From positions 1 to 64,000 of the forward strand of contig NZ_JBFAPA010000007.1 in assembly GCF_040675465.1 (NCBI RefSeq): DNA of 64,000 bases, read 5' to 3'. Shown piece by piece: positions 1-8,184 of the stretch. Origin of the DNA: Kibdelosporangium sp040675465 (GTDB taxonomy: Bacteria > Actinomycetota > Actinomycetes > Mycobacteriales > Pseudonocardiaceae). Made by a program: the position numbers and the translations under genes. Below the pieces are notes generated by a model. The model made no database searches, had not been told where the DNA came from, and saw nothing but the letters and a program-made list of their open reading frames with translations. Position 1 is the stretch's first letter; the number at the start of each line of letters is the position of its first letter.

Positions 1-62
1 GATGGAAGCGCAGTAATGTGTGGAGTTGACTGGTACTAATAGGCCGAGGACTTGTCTACAAA
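1..62 (+). rRNA. 23S ribosomal RNA, 3' end (partial)
   Basis: The first bases hold the conserved end of bacterial 23S rRNA, including GGTACTAATAGGCCGAGGAC, which forms the 3' side of the terminal helix. The gene begins outside the window. The exact 3' end is placed by analogy with other actinobacteria and may be off by several bases. It is followed by a spacer and the 5S gene in the usual rrn order. Confidence 0.9.
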
Positions 63-88
63 GGTGTTACGCATCCACTGTACGGTTC

Positions 89-130
89 TGAAACACCAAA
101 CCGCTGGTCACAGCTGTTTGGAGTGTTTCA
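89..130 (+). other. rRNA spacer processing stem
   Basis: In the 23S-5S spacer, TGAAACA (89-95) pairs with TGTTTCA (124-130) and CCAAAC (96-101) with GTTTGG (116-121), with a two-base bulge on the 3' side. A long stem here is expected as an RNase III-type processing site releasing 23S and pre-5S. The role is inferred from position and structure only. Confidence 0.5.
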
Positions 131-134
131 TAGT

Positions 135-254
135 GTTACGGTGGTTTTAGCGGAGAGGAAACGCCCGGTCCCATTCCGAACCCGGAAGCTAAGCTTTCCA
201 GCGCCGATGGTACTGCACTCGGTAGGGTGTGGGAGAGTAGGACACCGCCGTAGC
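135..254 (+). rRNA. rrf: 5S ribosomal RNA
   Basis: This is a complete 5S rRNA of about 120 nt. The 5' end GTTACGGTGGT pairs with the 3' end ACACCGCCGTAGC to make helix I. The conserved internal block CCCATTCCGAACCCGGAAG is present, as is the loop E/helix IV region ending in GGGAGAGTAGG. It is the last gene of the rrn operon. Ends are set from the helix I pairing and could shift by one or two bases. Confidence 0.93.
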
Positions 255-263
255 TTACGTTTG

Positions 264-299
264 ATGAGGGCCTCGCTGAGTTTTACGCGAGGCCCTCAT
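264..299 (+). terminator. rrn operon terminator hairpin
   Basis: A perfect 13-bp stem, ATGAGGGCCTCGC (264-276) with GCGAGGCCCTCAT (287-299), encloses a 10-nt loop about ten bases after the 5S gene. There is little U-tract, as is common in high-GC actinobacteria. The convergent amidase gene lies just beyond, so the hairpin may serve both directions. Confidence 0.75.
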
Positions 300-423
300 T
301 CATGTTTCCGGACCTTGTGGACAGACCACTGTGGCCGGTCCGCACTCCGTTGCGGCACAACGGCCTCACGCGCACGGTCCACTGTGTCCATCCATACAGG
401 ACTGTTCGGGCGGGACTGTCCGG

Positions 424-1017
424 CTAGTTGTTCACCAGGCGCATGTACTTCGTCCAGTCCCAGTACGGGCCCGGATCGGTGTGGGTCGAGCCGGGGACTT
501 CGATGTGGCCGATGATGTGCGATCGGTCCTTGGGGATGCGGTAGCGGTTGCAGACCGCTTTGGTGAGAGCCGCGGAGGCGGCGTACAGCTGGTCGGTGAA
601 CCACTGGGGCTGGTCGATCCAGCCCTCGTGCTCGATTCCGATACTGCGGGTGTTGTAGTCCCAGTTGCCGGCGTGCCAGCCGATGTTCTTCTCGCGCACC
701 AACTGGGCGATGTGGCCATCGCCCGAGCGCACCAGGTAGTGGGACGACACTTTCCGGTTCGGGTCCTGGAAGATCGCGATCGCGTCCCCGTAGAACTCCT
801 GGGTCACGTGGATCACCACGACATTCACCGGATAACTCGAAGGCCGGTTCGACACCGTGAAGTTGGACGTGCTCGCGGGCACCCACTCGGCGCCCGGATA
901 GTCCACCGCGGCGGCCGCGACCGTCGCTGATGCAGGGACGGCAAGCGGAACACCGGCGACCAACGCGCCGGCCCCCGCCACCATCAGATTCCGACGGGAC
1001 AACCTCATACCCCGCAC
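424..1017 (-). CDS. Tat-exported N-acetylmuramoyl-L-alanine amidase
   Basis: A 197-residue single-domain peptidoglycan amidase (amidase_2 / PGRP fold) that should cut the lactyl-amide bond between MurNAc and L-Ala outside the cell. The N-terminus LSRRNLMVAGAGALVAG has a twin-arginine pattern and hydrophobic core, with likely cleavage near AVPASA at about residue 31. The putative zinc ligands are the His of VVVIHVTQ (about residue 70) and the His of STHTDPGPYWDW (about 179). Conserved GIEHEG and HIIGH segments lie between. No cell-wall-binding domain is present, so it is a minimal enzyme. It is the last gene before the rrn terminator, reading toward it. Family certain, substrate inferred. Confidence 0.9.
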   Translation of the reverse strand: MRGMRLSRRNLMVAGAGALVAGVPLAVPASATVAAAAVDYPGAEWVPASTSNFTVSNRPSSYPVNVVVIHVTQEFYGDAIAIFQDPNRKVSSHYLVRSGDGHIAQLVREKNIGWHAGNWDYNTRSIGIEHEGWIDQPQWFTDQLYAASAALTKAVCNRYRIPKDRSHIIGHIEVPGSTHTDPGPYWDWTKYMRLVNN

Positions 1018-1091
1018 CTAAGCCCCCGCCCACCCCGCCGTCAACAATCCCCAACAAACCTCACCCAATGGTTGGTCATTAACGACCAGGG

Positions 1092-1922
1092 TCAGGGTGT
1101 GGTGGGGGAGTTGAAGCACAGTGTCTGCAGGAACCGGACCGCGGTGGCGGCCACGCAGTCGGGGCACTCCGCGTGCGGGTAGTGGCCCGCTCCGCGCACG
1201 ATCAGCACTTCGGCCGGGCCGCCTATCCGTTCGGCCGCGTACCGCGCCTCGTTCTCCGGGTTCGAGAAGTCGGGGTCCGCGTCGCCCATCACCACCAGCG
1301 TCGGGCAGGTGACGTCTGGCAGGGCCTGATCGGCGGTGTGGTGCCCGCTGCGCAGCATCGCCCGCACCGCGTCGAAACGGCCCGGCTCGGCGAGGTTGGC
1401 GGCCAGCAAACGGCGTCTGCGCGCGAGGTCCGCGGGCTTCTGCGGGCCGAACAGCCGGGCCCAGTAGCCGTTCCACACCCGGCGGCCGATCCACCGGCGG
1501 GTGATCAGCCACCGGCCGAACGCGCTCACCAGGCTGGCGGGCTGGTCCCGGACGAACGGCCCAGTCAGCACCAGGCCGGCAACGAGGCTGGGTTCGTTGG
1601 CGGCCGCGATGACAGCCGCGGCGGCACTGTAGCTGTTACCGAGCAGCACTGCTGGGCCCGCGTCCAGGGTCTCGGCCAGGCCGAGCAGGTCGGACGCCAC
1701 ATCCGTCTCGGTGTAGGACGGCCAGTGCGCCGAGGACTCGCCGTGGCCCCTCAGATCGGTGATGGCGACGGTGAAACCGGCGGCGACGAGCGGCTCGACG
1801 AGGTCATCGAAGGTGCTGCGCAGGTCGCCCAGACCGGGGGAGCAGATGACGAGCGGCCCCTGACCTCGTACCTCGTAGGCCAGCCGGCCGCCCGGTCTTT
1901 CCAGGAACTGTGTGGCACCCAC
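1092..1922 (-). CDS. alpha/beta-fold hydrolase
   Basis: A cytoplasmic alpha/beta hydrolase of about 276 residues. The nucleophile elbow is GNSYS, the oxyanion strand region is CSPGLGDLRSTF, the acid is probably Asp in VMGDADPDF, and the catalytic His is in GAGHYPHAE. The substrate is unknown; the family spans esterases, lipases, C-C hydrolases and haloperoxidase-like enzymes. A GTG at 1922 is chosen as start because GGGGAGG precedes it at good spacing. An in-frame ATG at 1955 lacks a ribosome-binding site and would add 11 residues. It lies downstream of lsr2 on the same strand with a gap of 200 bp, so it may be a separate unit. Confidence 0.85.
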   Translation of the reverse strand: MGATQFLERPGGRLAYEVRGQGPLVICSPGLGDLRSTFDDLVEPLVAAGFTVAITDLRGHGESSAHWPSYTETDVASDLLGLAETLDAGPAVLLGNSYSAAAAVIAAANEPSLVAGLVLTGPFVRDQPASLVSAFGRWLITRRWIGRRVWNGYWARLFGPQKPADLARRRRLLAANLAEPGRFDAVRAMLRSGHHTADQALPDVTCPTLVVMGDADPDFSNPENEARYAAERIGGPAEVLIVRGAGHYPHAECPDCVAATAVRFLQTLCFNSPTTP

Positions 1923-2122
1923 CCGGCCGCCTCCCCTCGGGACTTTTGCTCCCATAAACCAAAGGCATAGCGGTGGCCGATGTCAATAACCGAAATCACG
2001 GCACGCGACAACCCGGCCACCGCTTGCTACCGATGGCGACGAGGGTGGTGACAGAACGTTTTCAACTGATCGCCCGGCCGGTACGGCCGCCCCGTGCCGT
2101 ACCGGACATGGCAGAACCATCG

Positions 2123-2470
2123 TCAGCCCCCGTGGGCGTCCTTGAACTCGACCACCAGCGCGTGCGGCAGCCGGCCGCGCTCGGCCACGGTCTTGCCCTG
2201 CGCCCTGGCCCACTCGCGGATCGCCTGGTTCTGCGCCTGCTCCTCGCTGGACTTCTTCGAGGTGTCCCCGCCGGGGGCGATCCGCGTCTTGCGGCCCCCG
2301 ATTCGCCGGGCGTGCGCGACATAATCGGCGAGCGAGTCGCGCAGCCGGGCGGCGTTCTGCGCCGAGAGGTCGATCTGGAACTCCACGCCGTCCAGCGTGA
2401 AGGCGACGGTCTCGTCCGCGATTCCGCCATCCAGGTCGTCGACCAACTCGACGACGGTCTTCTGTGCCAC
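2123..2470 (-). CDS. lsr2: Lsr2-family nucleoid-associated protein
   Basis: A 115-residue Lsr2 homologue, the actinobacterial functional analogue of H-NS that binds AT-rich DNA in the minor groove, oligomerises and silences foreign genes. The N-terminal beta/alpha oligomerisation part (EFQIDLSAQNAARLRDSL, about residues 30-48) is followed by a linker and a C-terminal DNA-binding part with IREWARAQG and the AT-hook-like RGR (ERGRLPHALV, about 97-106). Length is normal for the family. The GTG start at 2470 follows GGAGG. The 293 bp upstream (2471-2763) hold its promoter region and no gene; part of it (2540-2580) is AT-richer than its surroundings, which could allow self-binding. Confidence 0.94.
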   Translation of the reverse strand: MAQKTVVELVDDLDGGIADETVAFTLDGVEFQIDLSAQNAARLRDSLADYVAHARRIGGRKTRIAPGGDTSKKSSEEQAQNQAIREWARAQGKTVAERGRLPHALVVEFKDAHGG

Positions 2471-2763
2471 GGTTCCTCCGTGTGGTGAGATTCGGTCTTG
2501 TGCCCCAGCCCTGGAGTAATGATAGCCACGAAGTACCCGGGGAAATAAACCGCATCCGAAATATTACCTGTCCGATTTCCGGGCCACCCGGCGTGACCTG
2601 CGGCATCGGTTTTCCTACGGCGGTGGTAGCACCGGGGCCGGCCCGCGCCGATTGCCCGAGCCATCTAGCACATTGGGTTACCGGATGGATCGACTGTTCG
2701 GGCGCAACCGTGACGCCGGAGGCATCTAATAGCAGGGCGAATGCGTCAACTCGTCGCGCTGAG

Positions 2764-3219
2764 CTACGTCGGGTTCGCTTGATGGTAGGTATGCACCCTG
2801 GCCAGCAGTTCGTGAAGTACCGACCGTTCCGCCGCGCTCAGCGGCGCCAGCAACGCCTCGTTCAATTCGCGCAGCTGCGCCAGCCGGACCTCGAGTGCTT
2901 TGCGTCCGGGCGGCCTGATCGTCACCACATACCGGCGCCGGTCGGTTTCGTCACGGACCCGGTTGATCATGCCCCGTTCCTGCAAGTCGTCCAGAACCGA
3001 GACCAGATCACTCGGGTCGATCCGGAGTCTGGAGCTGATCTCTTTCTGGGACGCGGGGCCGAACTCGGTCAGCCCGGCCAGCACGGTCAGGTGCGGTGCG
3101 CGCAATGTCGGTCCGTGCACCCCGATCCCGATCCGGCGGGCATCCCGGACCACCTGCAACAACAGAAAACTCGGCAAGTCGAGCAGTTCGGCCGGAAGCG
3201 ACTCCGCTGGCGGCGTCAT
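2764..3219 (-). CDS. MarR-family transcriptional regulator
   Basis: A 151-residue winged-helix regulator. Residues 43-85 give the HTH (LTVLAGLTEFGPASQKEISS then RLRIDPSDLVSVLDDLQERG), followed by the wing INRVRDETDRRRYVVT, which is the MarR-family DxRRR beta-wing. The C-terminal helices (LAQLRELNEALLAPLSAAER) fit the dimerisation region. The ATG at 3219 overlaps the TGA of the upstream membrane-protein gene (ATGA), so the two are translationally coupled. Proteins of this type usually sense small phenolic or oxidative ligands; the ligand here cannot be told from sequence. Confidence 0.88.
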   Translation of the reverse strand: MTPPAESLPAELLDLPSFLLLQVVRDARRIGIGVHGPTLRAPHLTVLAGLTEFGPASQKEISSRLRIDPSDLVSVLDDLQERGMINRVRDETDRRRYVVTIRPPGRKALEVRLAQLRELNEALLAPLSAAERSVLHELLARVHTYHQANPT

Positions 3220-4502
3220 GACGCGGGCAGCTTCAGTGCCCGGTCGGCGGATGTGACCAAGAGCGGGTCTTGGGCCGCCGAGGGCTTGTCCATCCAGACC
3301 GCCTGCACAATCCGGACCCGCAAATCGGCTTGGCTGGTTTTGTAGGCCGCCGAGTCGAAGATTGGCTTGCGGCCATCCGGCCAAGGTGTGCCATCCGCTG
3401 ACAGATCGTTGACACTGCCGACACCCGTGGTATCGGCCAGCTTCCGGAATTGCCCCGCGGTAACGGCGTCCGGGAAGGTGAGATCCGCTACCAGTACGGC
3501 AACCGGTGCTTTGGCCGCGGTCGTTTCGTATCGGGTCCGGACCAATTGGACGCACTTGTGCGCCTGCAGCCACGCCTGCATGTCGCCGACGGTCCGTTGG
3601 GCACACTCCGTGTCCTTCGCCGATCCCTTCGACATGTACTGGATGCCGTCCACGGCCGCCGAACTCTGCTGCACGACCGGCACCGGCGCGCCGCTGGGGG
3701 CAGAACTGGACGAACCGCCCGAGGCGAGCACGGCGGCCACGATCCCGGTCAGCAGCAGTGCGCCGACCAGCGCGGCGGCGCCGATCGGCAGCCAGCCGTA
3801 CTTCTTGGGCGTGGTCCGTGGCGCCGCCGACGGTTCGCGGGCGGCGGGCACCCGGGGGATCAGCATCGTGCTGGCCGCCGCCAGGCCGGTGGTGGAGACG
3901 GCGTCGAAGCCCTCGGCCAGCAGTTCTTCGACGCGCAACGGCGGCAGGTCCGGCGCCAGCGCGGCGAGCACGTCGTTCGCGCGGTTGGCCGGGCACCGGC
4001 GCTCGTACACGGCGAGCTCACGGGTCGCCGTGAGCAAAGTGGACGGCTCGGGATGCAGGATGCGGATACCGCGGGCGAGGTCGTTGCTGGGCTGGCTGAC
4101 GCGGGCGACATACGGCCCGACGGCGATCACCGTGCCGATCGGCATCGGCTCCACCCGCTTGGCCTGCAGCAGCCGCGCCACGGCACCAGCGGCCGCCAGG
4201 GCCTCGGTGGCCGGGTTGACCGCGCCGTCCTCACGCACCAGCGGCCAGCCGTCGATCTTCCACTGCCCGCCGACCGGGGCGTCCATCCGCATCGCCGGGT
4301 CCGGCAGGTCCACGCCGACGATCACGACCAGCCCGCGCGGCAGCACCAGGATCGCGTCCACGGCCTCCGGGCAGTCCGGCGGCGTGCAGCCGAGCAGGGC
4401 GATCCCGCCGGCCACCTGTTCGCCGCGGCCCCACGAGGCGAGCGCGGCGCGGACGTCGGCACCGACCGCGGACGTCTCGTCCCCGAGCCGCACCATGCGC
4501 AC
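3216..4502 (-). CDS. single-pass membrane protein with NERD-like cytoplasmic part
   Basis: About 428 residues. The N-terminal ~240 are cytoplasmic and include DAILVLPRGLVVIVGVDLP and a following WKIDGWPLV segment, which resembles the strand-loop pattern of nuclease-related (NERD-like) domains; the catalytic residues are not convincing. A clear membrane segment (WLPIGAAALVGALLLTGIVA) follows a basic TTPKKYG stretch. The remaining ~170 residues are predicted outside the cell with two cysteines (TECAQRT and HKCVQLV) that could pair. The GTG at 4502 follows GGGGAGG and is preferred over an ATG at 4547 without a binding site. It is coupled by ATGA to the MarR gene. Function unknown. Confidence 0.7.
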   Translation of the reverse strand: MRMVRLGDETSAVGADVRAALASWGRGEQVAGGIALLGCTPPDCPEAVDAILVLPRGLVVIVGVDLPDPAMRMDAPVGGQWKIDGWPLVREDGAVNPATEALAAAGAVARLLQAKRVEPMPIGTVIAVGPYVARVSQPSNDLARGIRILHPEPSTLLTATRELAVYERRCPANRANDVLAALAPDLPPLRVEELLAEGFDAVSTTGLAAASTMLIPRVPAAREPSAAPRTTPKKYGWLPIGAAALVGALLLTGIVAAVLASGGSSSSAPSGAPVPVVQQSSAAVDGIQYMSKGSAKDTECAQRTVGDMQAWLQAHKCVQLVRTRYETTAAKAPVAVLVADLTFPDAVTAGQFRKLADTTGVGSVNDLSADGTPWPDGRKPIFDSAAYKTSQADLRVRIVQAVWMDKPSAAQDPLLVTSADRALKLPAS

Positions 4503-4828
4503 GGCCGCACCTCCCCTCGCCAGGACGCACCACGGTACTGCCGTCATAGCCGGTACTCGGCGACCGGGACGGCAGTAGTGGCCGCGAGCGCATCGTGGTA
4601 GTCCGCCCGTCGGCAAAATTGCCCGCACGGTAAGACACGCCAAGCGCGACACGCCGTGAATTCGGGCCTCGATCGAGTGACTGGTGTGTCTTCTGATCGT
4701 TCGTGTGGCGAAATTGCACGGTGAGGAGGCACAATAGGCGCCGGGTACGACTTGTACACACGGTGGACCACACGCTTTCGCGAGGTCGTAGGGGAAGACG
4801 TCTCCTCGTCGAGTAGCGGAGGTCAGCA
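4503..4828. promoter_or_regulatory. divergent promoter region
   Basis: This 326-bp gap separates the membrane protein (minus) from the DUF3145 gene (plus) and must carry both promoters. The strongest visible signal is CGGAGG at 4817-4822, the ribosome-binding site of DUF3145. No convincing -35/-10 pair or operator stands out, and no small gene is supported. Confidence 0.45.
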
Positions 4829-5332
4829 GTGAGCACAAGTGGCAGCACCCGTGGCGTGGTGTACGTCCACTCGTCGCCGTCTGCGGTTTGTCCGCACGTC
4901 GAGTGGGCGATTTCGGGCACCCTCGGTGTCCGGGCCGAGCTGAAGTGGACCGCCCAGCCGGCGGCCACTGGTCAGCTGCGGTCCGAATGCTCGTGGACCG
5001 GTGAGGCCGGCACGGGCGGCAAGCTCGCGGCCGCGTTGCGCGCCTGGCCGATGCTCCGGTTCGAGGTCACCGAGGAACCAAGCCCGGGCGTCGACGGTGA
5101 GCGGTTCTGCTTCGCGCCCGGTCTGGGCCTCTGGCGTGCCCGCACGTCGGCCAACGGCGACATCGTGGTCTCCGAGGACCAGCTGCGCGCGGTCGCCGCG
5201 GCCAGCCGGGGCGGCGAGTCGTTCGTGCACAAGGTGGACGAGCTGCTGGGTTCGTCCTGGGACGAGGCGCTGGAGCCGTTCCGCCGGGCCGGCGACGGCG
5301 CTCCGGTGACCTGGCTGCACCGGGTGGGATGA
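4829..5332 (+). CDS. DUF3145 family protein
   Basis: A 167-residue actinobacterial protein of the DUF3145 family, recognised from the N-terminal GVVYVHSSPSAVCPHVEWAI, the central SECSWTGEAGTGGKLAAALR and the WPMLRFEVTEEPSPGVDGER region. The family is widely conserved in actinobacteria but has no assigned function. No signal peptide or membrane segment is visible, so it is likely cytoplasmic. The GTG start at 4829 is well supported by CGGAGG seven bases upstream. The next plus-strand gene begins 60 bp downstream, so co-transcription is possible. Confidence 0.9.
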   Translation: MSTSGSTRGVVYVHSSPSAVCPHVEWAISGTLGVRAELKWTAQPAATGQLRSECSWTGEAGTGGKLAAALRAWPMLRFEVTEEPSPGVDGERFCFAPGLGLWRARTSANGDIVVSEDQLRAVAAASRGGESFVHKVDELLGSSWDEALEPFRRAGDGAPVTWLHRVG

Positions 5333-5392
5333 ACAACGCGCCGGCTGAGCGGGGTCGACTGAACAGCGTCGACGGATCCATGGCACTCTCGA

Positions 5393-6025
5393 ATGGTGCA
5401 ACCGATCTCCGCTTCGCGATCGCCGAGGTTATGGGTGGTCCTGCTGGGTGTCGCCGTGCTCACGGCGGCGGGCGCCTTCGCGGCCCGGGAGTTCTACCGG
5501 TCGCGCGCTGAGGCGCAGCCCAGCCAGCCGGTGATCCTCACGACCCCCACGACGACGCCGGGCGGCAGCACACCGCCCAGCACCAGCAAACCGAAACCGC
5601 CCGGGCCGCGGCAGGTCGCGGCGACCTCGGACGCGGGCAGCCACCCGCAGTACGCCGAGATCTCGCAGATGCTGCAGAACTACTTCGACGGCATCAACGA
5701 CAAGAAGTACGCGGTGTGGCGCAGTGCCGTCACCCGCGCCCGGGCATCGGATCTGCCCGAGGAGAAGTGGAACTCGGACTACGCGTCCACCAAGGACGGC
5801 AACATCGTCGTGTACCGCATCACCGCGACGCAGCGGGGCCTGAGCGTGCTCGTGACCTTCACCAGCACGCAGAAGGTGACCGACGCGCCGCAGGAGCTGC
5901 CGTCCGACTGCATCGACTGGAGCATCGTGCTGCCGGTGGTCAAAGAGGACGGTAGCTGGCGGATCGACAGCGGCGCGGAGAGCCGCTCGCCCCGGCACGA
6001 GAAGTGCGGGACTCAGACCTCCTGA
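5393..6025 (+). CDS. membrane-anchored protein with NTF2-like extracytoplasmic domain
   Basis: A 210-residue protein with one N-terminal membrane segment (RLWVVLLGVAVLTAAGAFAA, residues 12-31), a Thr/Pro/Ser-rich linker (about 45-70) and a compact extracytoplasmic domain. That domain begins EISQMLQNYFDGINDKKY, typical of small SnoaL/NTF2-like modules attached to actinobacterial anchors, and ends with a predicted disulphide pair (SDCIDW and HEKCGT). No catalytic residues are evident. The 3' end overlaps the convergent nucleoside phosphorylase gene by 13 bp. Function unknown. Confidence 0.75.
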   Translation: MVQPISASRSPRLWVVLLGVAVLTAAGAFAAREFYRSRAEAQPSQPVILTTPTTTPGGSTPPSTSKPKPPGPRQVAATSDAGSHPQYAEISQMLQNYFDGINDKKYAVWRSAVTRARASDLPEEKWNSDYASTKDGNIVVYRITATQRGLSVLVTFTSTQKVTDAPQELPSDCIDWSIVLPVVKEDGSWRIDSGAESRSPRHEKCGTQTS

Positions 6026-6747
6026 AGCGCGGTCAGACCCGTCTCCAGCAGCGCGAGCTCGGCCTCGGCGCGGCCTTCGCCGAGCTTCTGCTGGGTGAGA
6101 CCGTCCACACTGGCCAGGCACAGCGACGCCGCCCGCGCCCCGACCGCCCGGGCCACCACGAGCACGGCGGACGTCTCCATGTCGACCGCACGCACCCCGT
6201 ACCGGCCCAGTTCTTCCATCCGGGCCCGCGTCTCGTCGGCTCGCGCCGGTTCGGCGGCGAACATCTCGGTGTAGAAGCCGTCGTAGGAGGCGATCAGCCC
6301 GGCGGTCCATGATCGTGTCCCGCCGGCGAGCACCGACCGCAGCGCGGTGTTCAGCTCGTGGTCCGGGATCGCCGGGTAGGCCATTGGCAGATATGTGCCA
6401 GAGGTCGACTCGTGCCGCACACCGCCTTCCGCCAGCACGAAGTCACCCAATGGTGTGCCGCCGACGCCGAGCACCGTGCCCAGCCGCAGGAACGTCCGCA
6501 CGCCGAGCATGGCCAGTTCGTGCAGGACGACCCCGGCGATCGGCGCACCCATCCCGAACGCCGCCACAGTCACCGGTTTACCGCCGTATGTGCCGGTGAC
6601 CGCGGTGAGCCCACGGTCCTGGTTGAGCACGACGGGGTCTGTTAGCAGTGTGGCGGCCTTCTCGACCCGGCCACGGTCACCGACCAGCACGGCCCGGTCC
6701 GCGACCTCGTCCGCGGAACACCGCAGGAACCAGGCGCGGTCAGGCAT
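6013..6747 (-). CDS. nucleoside phosphorylase (uridine phosphorylase-like)
   Basis: A 244-residue member of the NP-I phosphorylase family, which splits nucleosides with phosphate into base and (deoxy)ribose-1-phosphate. Visible signatures are VLVGDRGRVEKAATLL near the N-terminus, FGMGAPIAGVVLHEL (phosphate/ribose site), RLGTVLGVG and the AVDMETSAVL segment whose Met-Glu contacts the ribose. The base-contact loop is not conserved enough to tell uridine from purine specificity. The ATG at 6747 overlaps the kinase gene's end by 8 bp. It is the last gene of the importer operon, so it probably acts on what the transporter brings in. Confidence 0.88.
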   Translation of the reverse strand: MPDRAWFLRCSADEVADRAVLVGDRGRVEKAATLLTDPVVLNQDRGLTAVTGTYGGKPVTVAAFGMGAPIAGVVLHELAMLGVRTFLRLGTVLGVGGTPLGDFVLAEGGVRHESTSGTYLPMAYPAIPDHELNTALRSVLAGGTRSWTAGLIASYDGFYTEMFAAEPARADETRARMEELGRYGVRAVDMETSAVLVVARAVGARAASLCLASVDGLTQQKLGEGRAEAELALLETGLTALQEV

Positions 6748-7609
6748 TCGACGGCAGCCGCTCGAGCAGCAGCCCGGTCGCCGCGGCGACCCCGCGCTCC
6801 GCCGCCTGCCGGGTCTCGGTCGGGTGTTCCAGCAGGCTGGCCACCATGCCGGCGAAGAACATGTCACCCGCGCCGGTCGTGTCCACCGCGTCGATCTCCG
6901 TGCACGGCACCATGTCGTGTAGGTCGCCGCGCCAGATCCGGACCCCGGCGGGGCCGTGCGTCTCGGCCAGCAGCGCGTCCGGGCGGGTGCGTTCGAGCAG
7001 CGTGCGCGGGGCGACGATGCGGTCGAGGAACACCCGCTCGCGGGCGCTGAAGCTGACCACACTCGCTCGCGACAAAATCCGGTGCACGACGCCGGGGGAG
7101 TAGGCGTCCGGGTCGCCCTTCACCCCCCAGGCCAGCTGCTGGCCGTCGGTCAGCATGTCGAGAATCTCGACGTTGGCGGGGCGGGGGCCGACCATCAGGC
7201 AGACCCAGTCGCAGTCGGCCACGATCTCGCGCTGCAGCTCGGTGAGGTTGCCCGCGGCCCGGTCGCCCGGGTCATAGACGACCACTGTCTCGCCGTCAGG
7301 CCCGTAGAACAGAAAACACGACGGTGTGCGCACGCTGTCTGTGGAGACACCCGTGACGTCGACGCCGTACGAGCCGAGCCGTTCGATGTACTCCTTGCCT
7401 GGCTCGTCCGACCCGACCCACGTGATCGCGTGCACCTGGTGCCCGGCTGCGGCCAGGCCACGCGCGGTGTGCGCGATCCCGCCGATGCCCGGCCAGGGGT
7501 CGGACAGACGTCGTTTGATCAGTGTGGTGCCGGAGGCCGCACGGAACTCGTCACACTCCATCGAGTGATCCATGCTGGCGTATCCGACCACCGCGACCCG
7601 GCTGCTCAC
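6740..7609 (-). CDS. PfkB-family sugar/nucleoside kinase
   Basis: A ribokinase-superfamily kinase of 289 residues. The N-terminal substrate-binding region has WPGIGGIAHTARGLAAAGH, and the C-terminal signature DTTGAGDMFFAGMVAS carries the catalytic Asp and anion hole. The family phosphorylates ribose, nucleosides, pseudouridine or hexoses; the exact substrate is open. A GTG at 7609 forms a GTGA overlap with the upstream stop and has GGGAG five bases before it, so it is preferred over the ATG at 7621. It sits between a cysteine hydrolase and a nucleoside phosphorylase. That placement suggests a nucleoside, or the ribose released from one, as substrate. Confidence 0.88.
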   Translation of the reverse strand: MSSRVAVVGYASMDHSMECDEFRAASGTTLIKRRLSDPWPGIGGIAHTARGLAAAGHQVHAITWVGSDEPGKEYIERLGSYGVDVTGVSTDSVRTPSCFLFYGPDGETVVVYDPGDRAAGNLTELQREIVADCDWVCLMVGPRPANVEILDMLTDGQQLAWGVKGDPDAYSPGVVHRILSRASVVSFSARERVFLDRIVAPRTLLERTRPDALLAETHGPAGVRIWRGDLHDMVPCTEIDAVDTTGAGDMFFAGMVASLLEHPTETRQAAERGVAAATGLLLERLPSNA

Positions 7610-8178
7610 AGTCGCTCCCATGCCTGCTCGACCGAAACCACCGAACCGAAGTACCGGTCGATGTCCTCCAGCGAGGCCTCGGCGAGGTGCGGGCGGTTCG
7701 AGTTGGTGGCTTCCCTGGCCAAGAGGATCTCATAGCCCGCCGCGAAGGCGTCCTGGATCGTCGCCCGCACGCACACGTTCGTCTTCACCCCGGCGAAGAC
7801 CAGGCTTCGCACGCCCTGTTCACGCAGCAGCAGGTCAAGGTCGGTGCCGTAGAACGCGGAGTACCGGCGCTTGGGCAGCTCGACCTCCCGCGGCGAGTCG
7901 ATGGGCTCGAACCCGGCCACATACGGGGACTGGTCGTCGCCGATCTCACAGTGCACCGGGATCTTGCGGTGCTCGAAGTCGGCGAGGCCCGGCCGGTGCC
8001 GCTCGACCGCGTGCACGACCAGTCGTTCCTGGTCACGGGCCCGGGTCAGCAGCGACTTGATCGGGTCGAGGGCGTTGACCGAGTCCGGGTAGTAGGCCGG
8101 CCTGCCCGGCTCGAAGAACGCTTCGAGCACGTCGATCACGATTAACGCGGTGTCGTTGGCCGCGCTGTCATTGGCCAT
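7606..8178 (-). CDS. isochorismatase-like cysteine hydrolase
   Basis: A 190-residue cysteine hydrolase. The probable Asp-Lys-Cys triad is in LIVIDVLEAFF (Asp, about residue 16), LPKRRYSAF (Lys, about 102) and KTNVCVRAT (Cys, about 135). Relatives include nicotinamidases, ureidoacrylate/peroxyureidoacrylate amidohydrolases (RutB), biuret hydrolases and N-carbamoyl amidases, all cutting C-N bonds of small amides. In this operon, ahead of a kinase and a phosphorylase, a step in pyrimidine or modified-base breakdown is plausible but unproven. It begins 6 bp after the second permease. Confidence 0.88.
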   Translation of the reverse strand: MANDSAANDTALIVIDVLEAFFEPGRPAYYPDSVNALDPIKSLLTRARDQERLVVHAVERHRPGLADFEHRKIPVHCEIGDDQSPYVAGFEPIDSPREVELPKRRYSAFYGTDLDLLLREQGVRSLVFAGVKTNVCVRATIQDAFAAGYEILLAREATNSNRPHLAEASLEDIDRYFGSVVSVEQAWERL

Positions 8179-8184
8179 TGTTCG

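Noticed and set aside
296..1057. Long open frames opposite the amidase gene
   Set aside because: They are Arg/Gly/Pro-rich, have no domain, and cross the rrn terminator; the amidase frame carries a signal peptide and zinc ligands.
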